Source: an uncultured Cohaesibacter sp. | GTDB lineage: Bacteria > Pseudomonadota > Alphaproteobacteria > Rhizobiales > Cohaesibacteraceae | Direction of reading: 5' to 3' | Assembly (NCBI RefSeq): GCF_963678225.1 | Contig: NZ_OY782764.1 | Span: forward strand, 1,803,001-1,867,000 | DNA: 64,000 bases | Shown here: positions 16,579 to 25,313 of the stretch, piece by piece | Layout of the letters: the number at the start of each line of letters is the position of its first letter | Position numbering within the stretch: the first letter of the stretch is position 1 | Position numbers and translations under genes: made by a program | The notes under the pieces: generated by a model | What the model was told of the DNA's origin: nothing | What the model saw: the letters and a program-made list of their open reading frames with translations, nothing else | Database searches by the model: none

Positions 16579-16980
16579 TTAAAATGGGAGCAGTTCTTCT
16601 TCTTGCTTAAGCATATCTCTGCCGTACTCAAGCGCCTTGTCTGAGGCAACCATGCTCTGGTGAATGATCCAATCGGCAATTTCCTCAGGGAGGTGAAACT
16701 CAATCCTGTCGTCCTCAAGAAGCGGCGAGAGGTACCAGACTTCCGCTACCCGATAGGTGTCCTTTCGGTTCGACATGATGAATTCATGGACGCCAACTTC
16801 TCGTTCGCACCGTTCGATGAAGTCCCAAGCATTTTCGGCTCGGACAAAGCAATCAGCGATACGTCTAAGATCGTGGGTGGAATAGAACAGCTTCATTTTG
16901 CCATTTTCTTCAAACCGGATGAAGAAGTTAAGAGGCATGTTGTCGAGGTAAGCGGTGTAGATGTCAGTGATAAATCTCAT
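16579..16980 (-). CDS. Hypothetical protein, island-encoded
   Basis: 133 residues from ATG 16980, chosen because AAAGGAAATACC precedes it; an upstream in-frame start would add 14 residues. I do not recognise the family. The protein is acidic and soluble, rich in aromatic residues ('[21 protein letters not shown]', '[20 protein letters not shown]'), with a likely helical C-terminus ([22 protein letters not shown]) ending in a Glu-rich tail. No signal peptide, membrane helix or metal motif is visible. It is transcribed the same way as the ParB-like gene, but a terminator hairpin at 17036 separates them. Small acidic proteins beside restriction genes are sometimes anti-restriction or nucleoid-like, but nothing here proves it. 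Confidence 0.6.
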   Translation of the reverse strand: MRFITDIYTAYLDNMPLNFFIRFEENGKMKLFYSTHDLRRIADCFVRAENAWDFIERCEREVGVHEFIMSNRKDTYRVAEVWYLSPLLEDDRIEFHLPEEIADWIIHQSMVASDKALEYGRDMLKQEEELLPF

Positions 16981-17035
16981 GGTATTTCCTTTGATTGTCT
17001 GATTGTGGCAAAGGGATTGCACCCTGCCGGATATG

Positions 17036-17064
17036 AAAAAGGCCCCGCATGCATGAGCGGAGCC
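17036..17064 (-). terminator. Terminator after the ParB-like gene
   Basis: Minus-strand stem GGCTCCGC / GCGGGGCC (one wobble pair, 8-base loop) followed by TTTTTC. It starts 33 bases past the ParB-like stop and separates that gene from the hypothetical gene at 16579-16980. Confidence 0.65.
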
Positions 17065-17096
17065 TTGGTGAAATTCAGGAGGTCAGTGAGCGCTGA

Positions 17097-17930
17097 TCAG
17101 AAGTCAGTATCTTCGTCGTCCTCCTCATCTGCAGGATCGAGGTCGAGGATCATTCCTAGCTCATCGTAAAGGCTCTTAGCGTTGCGACCGCAATAATCGA
17201 CCAGGACAAGAGCGAGGAGAGATGGGTTGCTAGACAGCTTGGTACCGTGTGCTTTCGACATGCGATCAACATAAATGGCAACTTGTTCGCGGAGCCAAGC
17301 ATCCTGGTCGAAGTCTTCATCTTGTTCTCGCAGCTTTCCCGCTGCTGCCTGCTGGGCTTTCCACCAGCTGTCAAAGGTATTTGCGTCATCGTTCAATGCT
17401 TTCATTACTTTCCTCATGTTGCTGATTTGGCCGTAGGAGACGGCAGCGGCTTCGACAAGCTGGGCCTTCGAGTATCGTTTGGTGAGTACCAAACGCCAGG
17501 CGAGGTTCTGCCGCTGCTGGTTGTTGAGAGGCAGGACTGCTTTGGCGTTGATCCGGGCGGCTTCAAGGACGGCCTTCTCAATGCTGCCTTCGAAATACCG
17601 GACGGGGATGTCCGTTCGTTCTTCATCGCGGCGGTAGGCTTCAAGGCGGTGATGCCCATCGATGAGCACGAAGCTGTCACCGCACGGCAGGATCAACACC
17701 GGATCGAGATCAGTCATGCGCTCAAGCGCTCTCTTCAGTTCGGTCAGGTGATGTTCGGCAGGATCTTCGCCTCGGACGTTGAAGGCTTCCGGGCATTCGA
17801 TGATGTCAGCTATGGGCAATCGATCAGGGCGATCCTCTCGGGTGCCTTTGGCGGCTTCCTCTGTCAGCTTGGCGATGGCTTCCGAAAGCTCGTCGTCAGC
17901 AGAGGGTGGTTCAGTGGGGGTGTTCGGCAT
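17097..17930 (-). CDS. ParB/Srx-fold domain protein
   Basis: 277-residue soluble protein. After a Glu/Ala-rich N-terminus, a ParB/Srx-like domain (about 40-125) is seen: 'LPIADIIECPEAFNVRGEDP', 'LKRALERMTDLDPVLILPCGDSFVLIDGHHRLEAYRR' and 'DIPVRYFEG'. The 'D-G-H-H-R' box is the CTP/phosphate-binding signature of the fold. A helical middle ('YSKAQLVEAAAVSYGQISNMRKVMKAL') may be a helix-turn-helix. The C-terminus is strongly acidic (DPADEEDDEDTDF). ATG 17930 is chosen for AAGGA 5 bases upstream; the frame runs open further up without support. It is divergent from hsdM. No ParA is nearby, so it is probably a regulator or DNA-binding modifier rather than a partition protein. Confidence 0.75.
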   Translation of the reverse strand: MPNTPTEPPSADDELSEAIAKLTEEAAKGTREDRPDRLPIADIIECPEAFNVRGEDPAEHHLTELKRALERMTDLDPVLILPCGDSFVLIDGHHRLEAYRRDEERTDIPVRYFEGSIEKAVLEAARINAKAVLPLNNQQRQNLAWRLVLTKRYSKAQLVEAAAVSYGQISNMRKVMKALNDDANTFDSWWKAQQAAAGKLREQDEDFDQDAWLREQVAIYVDRMSKAHGTKLSSNPSLLALVLVDYCGRNAKSLYDELGMILDLDPADEEDDEDTDF

Positions 17931-18175
17931 GGAAATCCTTGCGTTGAGTGGTGTGGCTGAGCCACGGGTTACTATAGTTGAGACGCAACCAAATTCAGAA
18001 TGGCTGATTTCTGCGGTTTTCCGCTGCAGCGTCGGACCCTCTAACGGGGCTCTAGACGGGCCTCCTACCTGTGCAAGTTCGCCCTTCGGCCTCTTCCCTC
18101 TGTCCGAGCAACGGCCTAGTCTGTCCCGCATGAAGTGCTTCGCGGAGCACACGAGGAACAAGACAAGGAAGAAGC

Positions 18176-19690
18176 ATGGCGGATCGTCTCGTCACCCAGG
18201 ATCAGATCAACAAGGCCGCCTGGGCGGTGTGTGACACCTTCCGGGGTGTCGTGGATGCAGCGGACTACAAGAACTACGTCCTCACCATGCTGTTCCTCAA
18301 ATATATCTCCGATGTCTGGAGCGATCACTATGAGGGCTACAAGGCGCAGTATGGCGATGCCCCCGAGCTGATCGAAGCCATGATGGCCAAGGAGAATTTC
18401 GTCCTGCCGCCTCATGCCAGCTTCGGCTTTCTTTATGAACACCGGCATGAGCCAAAGAATGGCGAGCGTATCGACAAGGCCCTTCATGCCATCGAAGACG
18501 CCAACGGCACCAAGCTGCGAGACGTGTTCCAGGACATCAGCTTCAACTCCAACAAGCTCGGCGACGAGGATCAGAAGAACGACACCCTGCGGTTCCTGCT
18601 CGAAGACTTCGCCAAGGACGAGCTCGACCTGCGCCCAAGCCGGGTAGGGGCGCTCGATGTCATCGGTGGGGCCTACGAATATCTCATCTCGCGCTTCGCT
18701 TCGGAGGCTGGCAAGTCGGCAGGGGAATTCTACACCCCGGCGGAAGTGTCCACGCTCATGTCCCATCTCGTCGAACCAAAGGAAGGCGATCAGATCTGCG
18801 ATCCGACATGCGGCTCCGGCTCGCTTCTGATGAAATGCGGTCGGCGCATTCTGGAGGAAACCGGTAAACGCACCTACGAGCTCTATGGTCAGGAAGCTAT
18901 CGGGTCGACCTGGGCGCTGGCCAAGATGAACATGTTCCTGCATGGCGAGACCAACCATCGCATTGAATGGGGCGATACCATCCGCAACCCCAAGCTCCAG
19001 GATGGCAATGGCAAGCTGTTGCATTTCGACGTGGTGGTGGCCAATCCGCCCTTCAGCCTCGACAAGTGGGGCATTGGTAGCGCCGAGAAAGACCCGCACA
19101 AGCGCTTCTGGCGTGGTCTGCCGCCCAAGACCAAGGGCGACTATGCCTTTATTTCCCACATGATCGAGACCCTGAAGCCCGACACAGGGCGCATGGCCGT
19201 GGTGGTGCCCCATGGGGTGCTGTTCCGTGCCTCATCGGAAGGCAAGATCCGCAAAGCGCTGATTGAGGAAAACCTGCTGGACGCCGTCATTGGTCTGCCT
19301 GAAAAGCTGTTCTTCGGCACAGGAATTCCGGCGGCGATCCTCATCTTCCGGCACAATAAGCCCGACAGCTCGGTGCTGTTCATCGATGCCAGCCGAGACT
19401 ATGAAGACGGCAAGAACCAGAACCGGCTAGGCGAAGCACAGATCACAAAGATCCTCGCCACCTACCGAGCCCGTGAGTCAGTCGACAAATACGCTTATCG
19501 TGCCAGCCTTGAGGAGATCGTCGAGAACGACTTCAACCTCAACATCCCGCGCTATGTCGACACCTTTGAGGAGGAAGAAGAGATCGACCTCGTCGCCGTC
19601 CGCACGGAGCGCAAGGTCTTGAATGCGGAAATGGCCGAGCTGGAAGCCAAGATGGACGCCTATCTCAAGGAGCTCGGTTATGGTGCCTGA
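18176..19690 (+). CDS. hsdM: Type I restriction-modification system, N6-adenine methyltransferase subunit
   Basis: Modification subunit of 504 residues that transfers methyl from SAM to adenine N6 in the sequence chosen by HsdS. An N-terminal HsdM helical domain (about 5-150) is followed by the N6-MTase domain with motif I 'DPTCGSGSLL' (209-218) and catalytic motif IV NPPF (290-293). The C-terminal coiled region ('EEEEEIDLVAVRTERKVLNAEMAELEAKMDAYLKEL') contacts HsdS. AAGGAAG precedes the ATG by 5 bases. The gene overlaps hsdS by 11 bases. It forms M2S methylase and, with HsdR, the R2M2S restriction complex. All key residues are present, so it looks functional. Confidence 0.96.
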   Translation: MADRLVTQDQINKAAWAVCDTFRGVVDAADYKNYVLTMLFLKYISDVWSDHYEGYKAQYGDAPELIEAMMAKENFVLPPHASFGFLYEHRHEPKNGERIDKALHAIEDANGTKLRDVFQDISFNSNKLGDEDQKNDTLRFLLEDFAKDELDLRPSRVGALDVIGGAYEYLISRFASEAGKSAGEFYTPAEVSTLMSHLVEPKEGDQICDPTCGSGSLLMKCGRRILEETGKRTYELYGQEAIGSTWALAKMNMFLHGETNHRIEWGDTIRNPKLQDGNGKLLHFDVVVANPPFSLDKWGIGSAEKDPHKRFWRGLPPKTKGDYAFISHMIETLKPDTGRMAVVVPHGVLFRASSEGKIRKALIEENLLDAVIGLPEKLFFGTGIPAAILIFRHNKPDSSVLFIDASRDYEDGKNQNRLGEAQITKILATYRARESVDKYAYRASLEEIVENDFNLNIPRYVDTFEEEEEIDLVAVRTERKVLNAEMAELEAKMDAYLKELGYGA

Positions 19691-20861
19691 GGGATGGCAG
19701 TCAGGTAAGATCGGAGATCTGTGTTCGCTTCAAAACGGCAGAGGCTTTAAGCCTGAAGAGTGGGATAAGGCTGGACTACCAATAATCAGAATTCAGAATC
19801 TTAACGGAAATCAATCGTTTAACTATTTTTCTGGAGAACCTCTGGATAAATGGCTCGTCCAGCCTGGGCAGATGCTATTTGCATGGGCAGGAACCAAAGG
19901 GGTCTCGTTTGGGCCGTTCATCTGGCAAGGCCCTGTGGGCGTCCTTAATCAACATATATTCAAGGTCTTCCCTAAAAAAATGGCTTATGCACCTTGGTTG
20001 TTCTTGGCGCTCAGGCAGTTGACGGATGTCATCGAGACAAGGGCGCATGGTTTCAAAGCGACGCTAGTGCACGTTAAAAAGGGTGAAATTGAAAACTCGC
20101 AAATTTTGATCCCCCCTCTCCCCGAACAGAAGAAAATTGCCGAAATCCTGTCGACCTGGGACCGGGCTATTGAGGTGGCGGAGCGGCAGTTGGAGAATGC
20201 GCGGCTTCAGAAAAAGGCCCTGATGCAACAGCTCCTCACCGGCACCCGCCGCCTCCCCGGTTTCGATGGCGAGTGGAAGACCGTGAAGCTGGGGGATGTG
20301 GCGAATATCGAGCGAGGAAAGTTCTCTGCGAGGCCTCGCAACGATCCTCGCTTTTTTCAAGGAGGCACCCATCCGTTCGTGCAAACGGGAGATGTGACAA
20401 ACTCTCAAGTCTATCTTCGATCTGCTAGTCAGACTCTCAATGAGGCGGGGTTAGGAGTTAGCAAAGTGTTCCCGGTTGGGACCGTTTTAATGACGATAGC
20501 AGCGAACATCGGTGAAGTTGCTTTAACGACCTTCCCGGTGGCTTGCCCAGACAGCATTGTCGGTATATCCCCATTGCCGAATGAAATTCTAGCTTACTGG
20601 CTTCACCAACGACTGGAAATTGAAAAGGAGAACTTGGATAGGCTTGCCCCAAAACTTGCTCAAAAGAACATCAATCTCGAAACGCTCAAGCCATTGTCCA
20701 TTAAAGTTCCTACTCTAGAAGAGCAGCATTTCATTTCTGACATTCTATCCAGTCTGGATCACCTAATTGAGCTGGCTCTTGGCAAACTCACCCACCTCCG
20801 CACTGAGAAACGCGCCCTCATGCAGCAGTTGCTCACGGGAAAGAAGCGGGTGACGGTCTGA
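19680..20861 (+). CDS. hsdS: Type I restriction-modification system, specificity subunit
   Basis: DNA-recognition subunit of 393 residues, starting at ATG 19680 (AAGGAG 7 bases upstream, 11-base overlap with hsdM). Two target recognition domains (about 1-150 and 195-345) are each followed by a conserved helical spacer. The spacers are internal repeats: 'LPEQKKIAEILSTWDRAIEVAERQLENARLQKKALMQQLLTG' and 'LEEQHFISDILSSLDHLIELALGKLTHLRTEKRALMQQLLTG'. This is a standard two-half HsdS that reads a bipartite target. TRD1 and TRD2 look unlike each other, as expected for an asymmetric site. The AT-richer composition of the TRD segments against the flanking hsdM/R genes fits domain exchange. The recognition sequence cannot be predicted by eye. 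Confidence 0.95.
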   Translation: MVPEGWQSGKIGDLCSLQNGRGFKPEEWDKAGLPIIRIQNLNGNQSFNYFSGEPLDKWLVQPGQMLFAWAGTKGVSFGPFIWQGPVGVLNQHIFKVFPKKMAYAPWLFLALRQLTDVIETRAHGFKATLVHVKKGEIENSQILIPPLPEQKKIAEILSTWDRAIEVAERQLENARLQKKALMQQLLTGTRRLPGFDGEWKTVKLGDVANIERGKFSARPRNDPRFFQGGTHPFVQTGDVTNSQVYLRSASQTLNEAGLGVSKVFPVGTVLMTIAANIGEVALTTFPVACPDSIVGISPLPNEILAYWLHQRLEIEKENLDRLAPKLAQKNINLETLKPLSIKVPTLEEQHFISDILSSLDHLIELALGKLTHLRTEKRALMQQLLTGKKRVTV

Positions 20862-21136
20862 TGGCGGATGTAAATGCACTCTGGAGTGCCTATCAGCAGG
20901 TAGTTGTCGAGACCTATGAGGCAAGCAGGAAAGGCAGAGGCAAGGCGATCCATGTTCGCCCCGTCGAGGGTGAGGTCTATCCAGTGACCATGGACGTGGA
21001 ATGCTCCCGTTCAATGCGCAAGAACCATCCGGTGGGTACTCGCTTCCGAATCTATGCCAAGGAGACAAACAAGCAGGGAAGCAAACCCTTCCTCTATTCT
21101 CATTTCAATTGGCCCTATGAGGTGGTGAGGGACTGA
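20861..21136 (+). CDS. Small conserved-looking protein between hsdS and hsdR
   Basis: 91 residues. The ATG overlaps the hsdS stop (TGATG), which implies translational coupling to the modification genes. The protein is basic, with a likely helix at 'ALWSAYQQVVVETYEASRKGRGKA' and then beta-rich sequence ('YPVTMDVECSRSMRKNHPVGTRFRIYAKETN', 'FLYSHFNWPYEVV'). No known domain is recognised. A terminator hairpin begins at its stop codon, so it is the last gene of the hsdM-hsdS transcript. Position and coupling suggest an accessory of the type I complex, such as an HsdS-associated, regulatory or anti-restriction factor, but this is inference. Confidence 0.75.
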   Translation: MADVNALWSAYQQVVVETYEASRKGRGKAIHVRPVEGEVYPVTMDVECSRSMRKNHPVGTRFRIYAKETNKQGSKPFLYSHFNWPYEVVRD

Positions 21137-21162
21137 CCTTTTCGGTGGCAAAAGGTCCTTTT
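21135..21162 (+). terminator. Hairpin terminator between the hsdMS transcript and hsdR
   Basis: Perfect stem GACCTTTT / AAAAGGTC with a 7-base loop, followed by CTTTTCTTC. It overlaps the stop codon of the 91-residue gene. It would uncouple hsdR transcription from that of the methylase and leave about 100 bases for a separate hsdR promoter. Confidence 0.6.
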
Positions 21163-21271
21163 CTTCAACCACACCTTGCTCCTTGCTGCGCTGTTGTGCT
21201 GACATGGTGACAGCTAGAGGTCGCTCTGCCGTCCTGCTTTCGCGAAGCCCAGTTCATTGCCCGAGGCCATC

Positions 21272-24200
21272 ATGCTCGATCAACTCACGCCCATCACCAC
21301 CGAAGAAGCTGCCTCGAAAATTCCCGCGCTGGCGTTGATGATCAATATGGGCTGGGCCTATGTCTCCGCCGATGAATGCCTCGCTCGACGTGGGTCCAAT
21401 CGCGCCGTGTTACTGGAGGACAGTCTTCGGGTTTGGCTCGATGCCTATCGCTTTGATTATCGAGGCAGGCTCTATCCGCTGTCCGATGATGGCAAGGCGC
21501 AGGTAATGAAGGGCGTCACCAATCTCGGGCTTGCGCAAGGGCTCGCCAAGGCCAATGAGGCGCTGCACACCATCCTCACTCTCGGCATCACGGTCTCCGA
21601 ATTCATGCCCGACGGTCACAAGCAGTCCGTTACGGTCTCGCTGGTCAACTGGAAAGACATTGGGGCCAACCGGTTCGAGGTGACCGAAGAGATGAGCGTC
21701 GAACGGCAAGGGCAGACGACGACCTATCGCCCGGACATCGTTGGCTTTGTAAATGGGCTGCCGCTGCTGATCATTGAGGCCAAGAAGGCGGTCACTGCCA
21801 ACAAGGACAAGATGGTAGAAGAGGCCATCTCCCAGCATATCCGCAACCAGATGCCCAACGGCATCCAGAGCCTTTATGCCTATGGTCAGGTGTTGATGGC
21901 TCTGGCCGAAAGCCAGGCCCGATATGGCACCACCGAGACACCGAAGAAATTCTGGGCAGCATGGCATGAGGAAGAGATCTCTGAAGTCGATATGCTGGCG
22001 ATCAAGAACAGTCCACTTGCTGAGGCTCAGAAGTCAGCATTGTTGGCAGGGCTCCCGGCGAAGGTGAAGGCCCACCTTACAGCGCTATGGTCTGCCGATA
22101 TGGCAATCACCGAACAGGATCGGCTGTTGATCGGAATAGCCAAGCCTGACCGGTTGCTCGAATTCGTCCGTTACTTCCTGCTGTTTGACAGCAAGGTTGG
22201 TAAGATCGCGGCTCGTTATCAGCAATTCTTCGGTGTCCGCGCCATGCTGGCCCAGGTGCAGCAGCGTGACGAGAAAAGCGCCTCAGGCAGGAAACGCAAG
22301 GGTGGCATCATTTGGCACACCACCGGCTCGGGCAAGAGCTACACCATGGTGTTCCTCTGCCGCGCCCTGCTTCACAACCCGGATCTCGCCAAATGTCGAT
22401 TGCTCATCGTGCTCGACCGCACCGACCTTGAGAAGCAACTGGCGGCAACCTTCCGGTCTGGTGGTGCTTTCGGTTCGGCTATTGCCACCAAGAAGGAAGG
22501 TGAGAAGGCCAGGGCAGAAAGCGGCCAGGATCTTGCCAAGCGGATCGGGGCAGGAACCGACCGGATCATCTTCACTCTGCTGCAGAAGTTCAACTCGGCC
22601 ACCAAATACCCCGAGTGCAAGAATGACAGCGAAGACATGATCGTGCTGGTGGATGAAGGCCACCGCAGCCAGGGCGGCGAGAACCACGAGCGGATGCAGC
22701 TCGCCCTGCCCAATGCTGCCTTCATCGCCTTTACTGGCACTCCGCTGCTGAAAGAGCGCAAGACCGAGAACAAGTTCGGCAAGATCCTTCACGCCTACAC
22801 CATGCGCGAGGCCGTGGATGACGGCACTGTCACGCCTCTGCTCTATGAAGAAAGGCAGCCACAGCTCGACATTAACGACAAGGCCATCGACAACTGGTTC
22901 GAGAAAATTACCACAGGCCTGACCGATGAACAGAAAGCTGACCTCAAGCGTAAGTTCTCCAGCAAGGGCCAGGTTTATGGAGCAGAGCAGCGCATCCGCC
23001 TGATCGCCTTCGACATCGCCACACACTTCTGTGACAGTTTCAAGGATATCGGCCTCAAAGGCCAATTAGCGACGGACAGCAAGCTCTCGGCCATCCGCTA
23101 CAAGAAGGTGCTGGATGAAACAGGCCTTGTCACGTCTGCAGTGATTATCTCACCACCCGACACCCGCGAAGGCCACGAGGATACCAATGCCGCCAATGCG
23201 CCCGAGGTACAGACCTGGTGGGCGGATAATGTTGGCAATGATGCAGATGCCTATGAAGAAAGTGTCATCTCGGGCTTCTCCCTGGTTGGACCTCCTGACA
23301 TCCTGATTGTGGTCGACAAGCTGCTCACCGGCTTTGATGAGCCGCGCAATGCCGTGCTCTATATCGAGAAAGACCTCAAGCAGCACAATCTTCTCCAGGC
23401 CATCGCCCGTGTGAACCGACTGCATGAGGATAAGAAGTTCGGCTATCTGGTCGATTATCGCGGCATCCTCAAGGAGTTGGACACCTCACTGCAAGACTAT
23501 CAGAAGCTGGCAGATGAAACACGGGATGGCTACGACCCCGAAGATCTCGAGGGCATCTATGCCAATGTCAGTACCGAGTATCTCCAACTCCCGAAACTGC
23601 ATCGTGAACTTTGGGCTCTGTTTGCTGGCGTCCAGAATAAGGCCGATAAGGAGCAGTTTCGCCGCCTTCTGGTACCGAAGATGGAAGCCGAAGAGGGGAT
23701 GAGCTTTGACGCCAACCTCAAGTTCCGCGAGGACTTCTATGTGGCGCTGACCAACTTCGGCATGTGCCTCAAACTGGCGACCTCGACCCGTGCCTTCTTC
23801 GAAGATCCTGGCTTTGATGAGGTTAAGTTGAACCGATACAAGGCTGATCTCAAGTTTTTCATGGCAATCCGACAACAGGCTCGAGCCGATGCCATGGAGA
23901 CAGTGGACTTCTCGCAATATGAGAAACAGATCCGCAACCTGCTCGATCATCAGGTCACCGGAGTTGCCATCAAGGACCCCGATGGCTTGATTCAGGTTGG
24001 CGGCAATACAGGCGACCGTTCTGAGGACCCTGAAGATTGGAGCGATGAGAAGAAGAAGAACGAGGCCGATCTCATCCGTACCCGAGTCACCCAGACCATC
24101 GAGGTGGATCTTGCTGATGATCCCTACGCTCAGGCTGTTTTCTCGGAGCTATTGCGAGAGGCCATCGCTGAAGCCGAAGCCATGTTCGACTTCCCAGGCA

Positions 24201-24568
24201 AGCAATATGATCTGTTCAAGGATCTTGAAGAGCAGGTGAAGGGTGGCGCTCCGGCGGACATTCCTGAGGCAATCAAGGGAAACCGTCATGTTCGGGCCTA
24301 CTACGGCATTTTCAAACAGCAGGTGGATCCGGTTTGCTTCGAGGAGCTGGGTGAAGAGCATTTCATTGCCGAGGCGCAGCTGGTAGACGGTGTGGTGATG
24401 AATGCCATCGCCGCTAACTCACTCAGCCAGGAAGACATCATGAATGACATCAGCAGGAGCCTGCTGCCGCCTTTCTTCAAGACGTATGGCGACATAACGG
24501 TAGCGCAAAAGCTGATCGCTGTGATCCAGGATAAGGTGAGAGCAGGGGCCACCAATGGCAGCTTCTGA
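21272..24568 (+). CDS. hsdR: Type I restriction-modification system, endonuclease/translocase subunit
   Basis: Restriction subunit of 1098 residues. The N-terminal PD-(D/E)xK nuclease region includes 'YRPDIVGFVNGLPLLIIEAKKA' (about 155-175). The SF2 helicase motor follows: Walker A 'HTTGSGKSYTM' (about 349-359), DEAD-box-like 'LVDEGHRSQGG' (about 459-469), motif III 'AFTGTPL', and motif VI 'LLQAIARVNRLHEDK'. The C-terminus (about 850-1098) is the helical HsdM-binding part. ATG 21272 has GAGG 7 bases upstream; an upstream TTG would add five residues. It translocates DNA and cuts unmodified DNA far from the site. All motor and nuclease motifs are intact. It overlaps the next gene by 14 bases. 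Confidence 0.95.
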   Translation: MLDQLTPITTEEAASKIPALALMINMGWAYVSADECLARRGSNRAVLLEDSLRVWLDAYRFDYRGRLYPLSDDGKAQVMKGVTNLGLAQGLAKANEALHTILTLGITVSEFMPDGHKQSVTVSLVNWKDIGANRFEVTEEMSVERQGQTTTYRPDIVGFVNGLPLLIIEAKKAVTANKDKMVEEAISQHIRNQMPNGIQSLYAYGQVLMALAESQARYGTTETPKKFWAAWHEEEISEVDMLAIKNSPLAEAQKSALLAGLPAKVKAHLTALWSADMAITEQDRLLIGIAKPDRLLEFVRYFLLFDSKVGKIAARYQQFFGVRAMLAQVQQRDEKSASGRKRKGGIIWHTTGSGKSYTMVFLCRALLHNPDLAKCRLLIVLDRTDLEKQLAATFRSGGAFGSAIATKKEGEKARAESGQDLAKRIGAGTDRIIFTLLQKFNSATKYPECKNDSEDMIVLVDEGHRSQGGENHERMQLALPNAAFIAFTGTPLLKERKTENKFGKILHAYTMREAVDDGTVTPLLYEERQPQLDINDKAIDNWFEKITTGLTDEQKADLKRKFSSKGQVYGAEQRIRLIAFDIATHFCDSFKDIGLKGQLATDSKLSAIRYKKVLDETGLVTSAVIISPPDTREGHEDTNAANAPEVQTWWADNVGNDADAYEESVISGFSLVGPPDILIVVDKLLTGFDEPRNAVLYIEKDLKQHNLLQAIARVNRLHEDKKFGYLVDYRGILKELDTSLQDYQKLADETRDGYDPEDLEGIYANVSTEYLQLPKLHRELWALFAGVQNKADKEQFRRLLVPKMEAEEGMSFDANLKFREDFYVALTNFGMCLKLATSTRAFFEDPGFDEVKLNRYKADLKFFMAIRQQARADAMETVDFSQYEKQIRNLLDHQVTGVAIKDPDGLIQVGGNTGDRSEDPEDWSDEKKKNEADLIRTRVTQTIEVDLADDPYAQAVFSELLREAIAEAEAMFDFPGKQYDLFKDLEEQVKGGAPADIPEAIKGNRHVRAYYGIFKQQVDPVCFEELGEEHFIAEAQLVDGVVMNAIAANSLSQEDIMNDISRSLLPPFFKTYGDITVAQKLIAVIQDKVRAGATNGSF

Positions 24569-25307
24569 AGAAACCGAACCAGAGCGCCATCTGCTTGTCT
24601 ATGGTGACACGAGGCTGCCCTACGTTGTACTCCGCGAAGATCGCCCTTCAGGCAAGATCGCCATCAATGTGGAGCCCGATGGAACCGTTCAGGTGCTGGC
24701 TAGTGCGGGAGCACCGCTTGTGGCTATCCAGAAAGCCGTTCAGTCTAAGGCTCGGTGGATCTCCGATAATGTGGCTCAAGCGCAGGGGCGACACAGCAAC
24801 GTCCTTGAACGCGAATATGTAAGCGGTGAGGAGATTTTTTACCTTGGCCGACGTTATCAGCTCAAACTGATTGATACCCCAAAGGCAGAGCGGAGAACGC
24901 GCCTTTATCGCGGCAGTCTTGAGATTTTTACTGAGACCCGTGATCCCGACACCATTCGGGCAAGGATACGGGCCTGGCACAAGTTCCGTGCCCAGCAGAT
25001 ATTCTCCAACGGCATCAAGGAGATTTCTGCCAGATTGCCTTGGATTGATACGCCTCCCCGGTTTGAGCTGCTCGAAATGCAGAAGCGATGGGGAAGCTGT
25101 GCGACCGATGGCATTGTGAGGCTGCATCCATTTTTGGTTCGGGCTCCTCGGGATTGCATCGATCACGTTCTCCTGCACGAGCTCTGCCATCTCAAGGAGC
25201 ACAATCACAGCAAAGCCTTTTATGACCTGCTGGACAGCTATCAACCAGGCTGGCAGCCCATCAAGGCCAAGCTGGATGACTGGGCCGAGGTATTGCTGAA
25301 CGAGTAG
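24555..25307 (+). CDS. YgjP-like zinc metallopeptidase (SprT/M48-like, DUF45)
   Basis: 250-residue soluble protein. The C-terminal half has the zinc motif H-E-L-C-H at about residues 208-212, with a third ligand in 'LKEHNHSKAFYDLLDSYQPGW', preceded by 'MQKRWGSCATDGIVRLHPFLVRAPRDCIDHVLLHELCHL', which is the signature of the YgjP/DUF45 family. The N-terminal half ('PYVVLREDRPSGKIAINVEPDGTVQVLAS') is the usual beta-rich part. It starts inside the end of hsdR (14-base overlap), so it is co-translated with it. YgjP-like genes often follow hsdR in type I loci. The role is unclear; turnover of the restriction subunit would be a sensible idea but is only a hypothesis. Confidence 0.88.
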   Translation: MAASEETEPERHLLVYGDTRLPYVVLREDRPSGKIAINVEPDGTVQVLASAGAPLVAIQKAVQSKARWISDNVAQAQGRHSNVLEREYVSGEEIFYLGRRYQLKLIDTPKAERRTRLYRGSLEIFTETRDPDTIRARIRAWHKFRAQQIFSNGIKEISARLPWIDTPPRFELLEMQKRWGSCATDGIVRLHPFLVRAPRDCIDHVLLHELCHLKEHNHSKAFYDLLDSYQPGWQPIKAKLDDWAEVLLNE

Positions 25308-25313
25308 GGGCGA

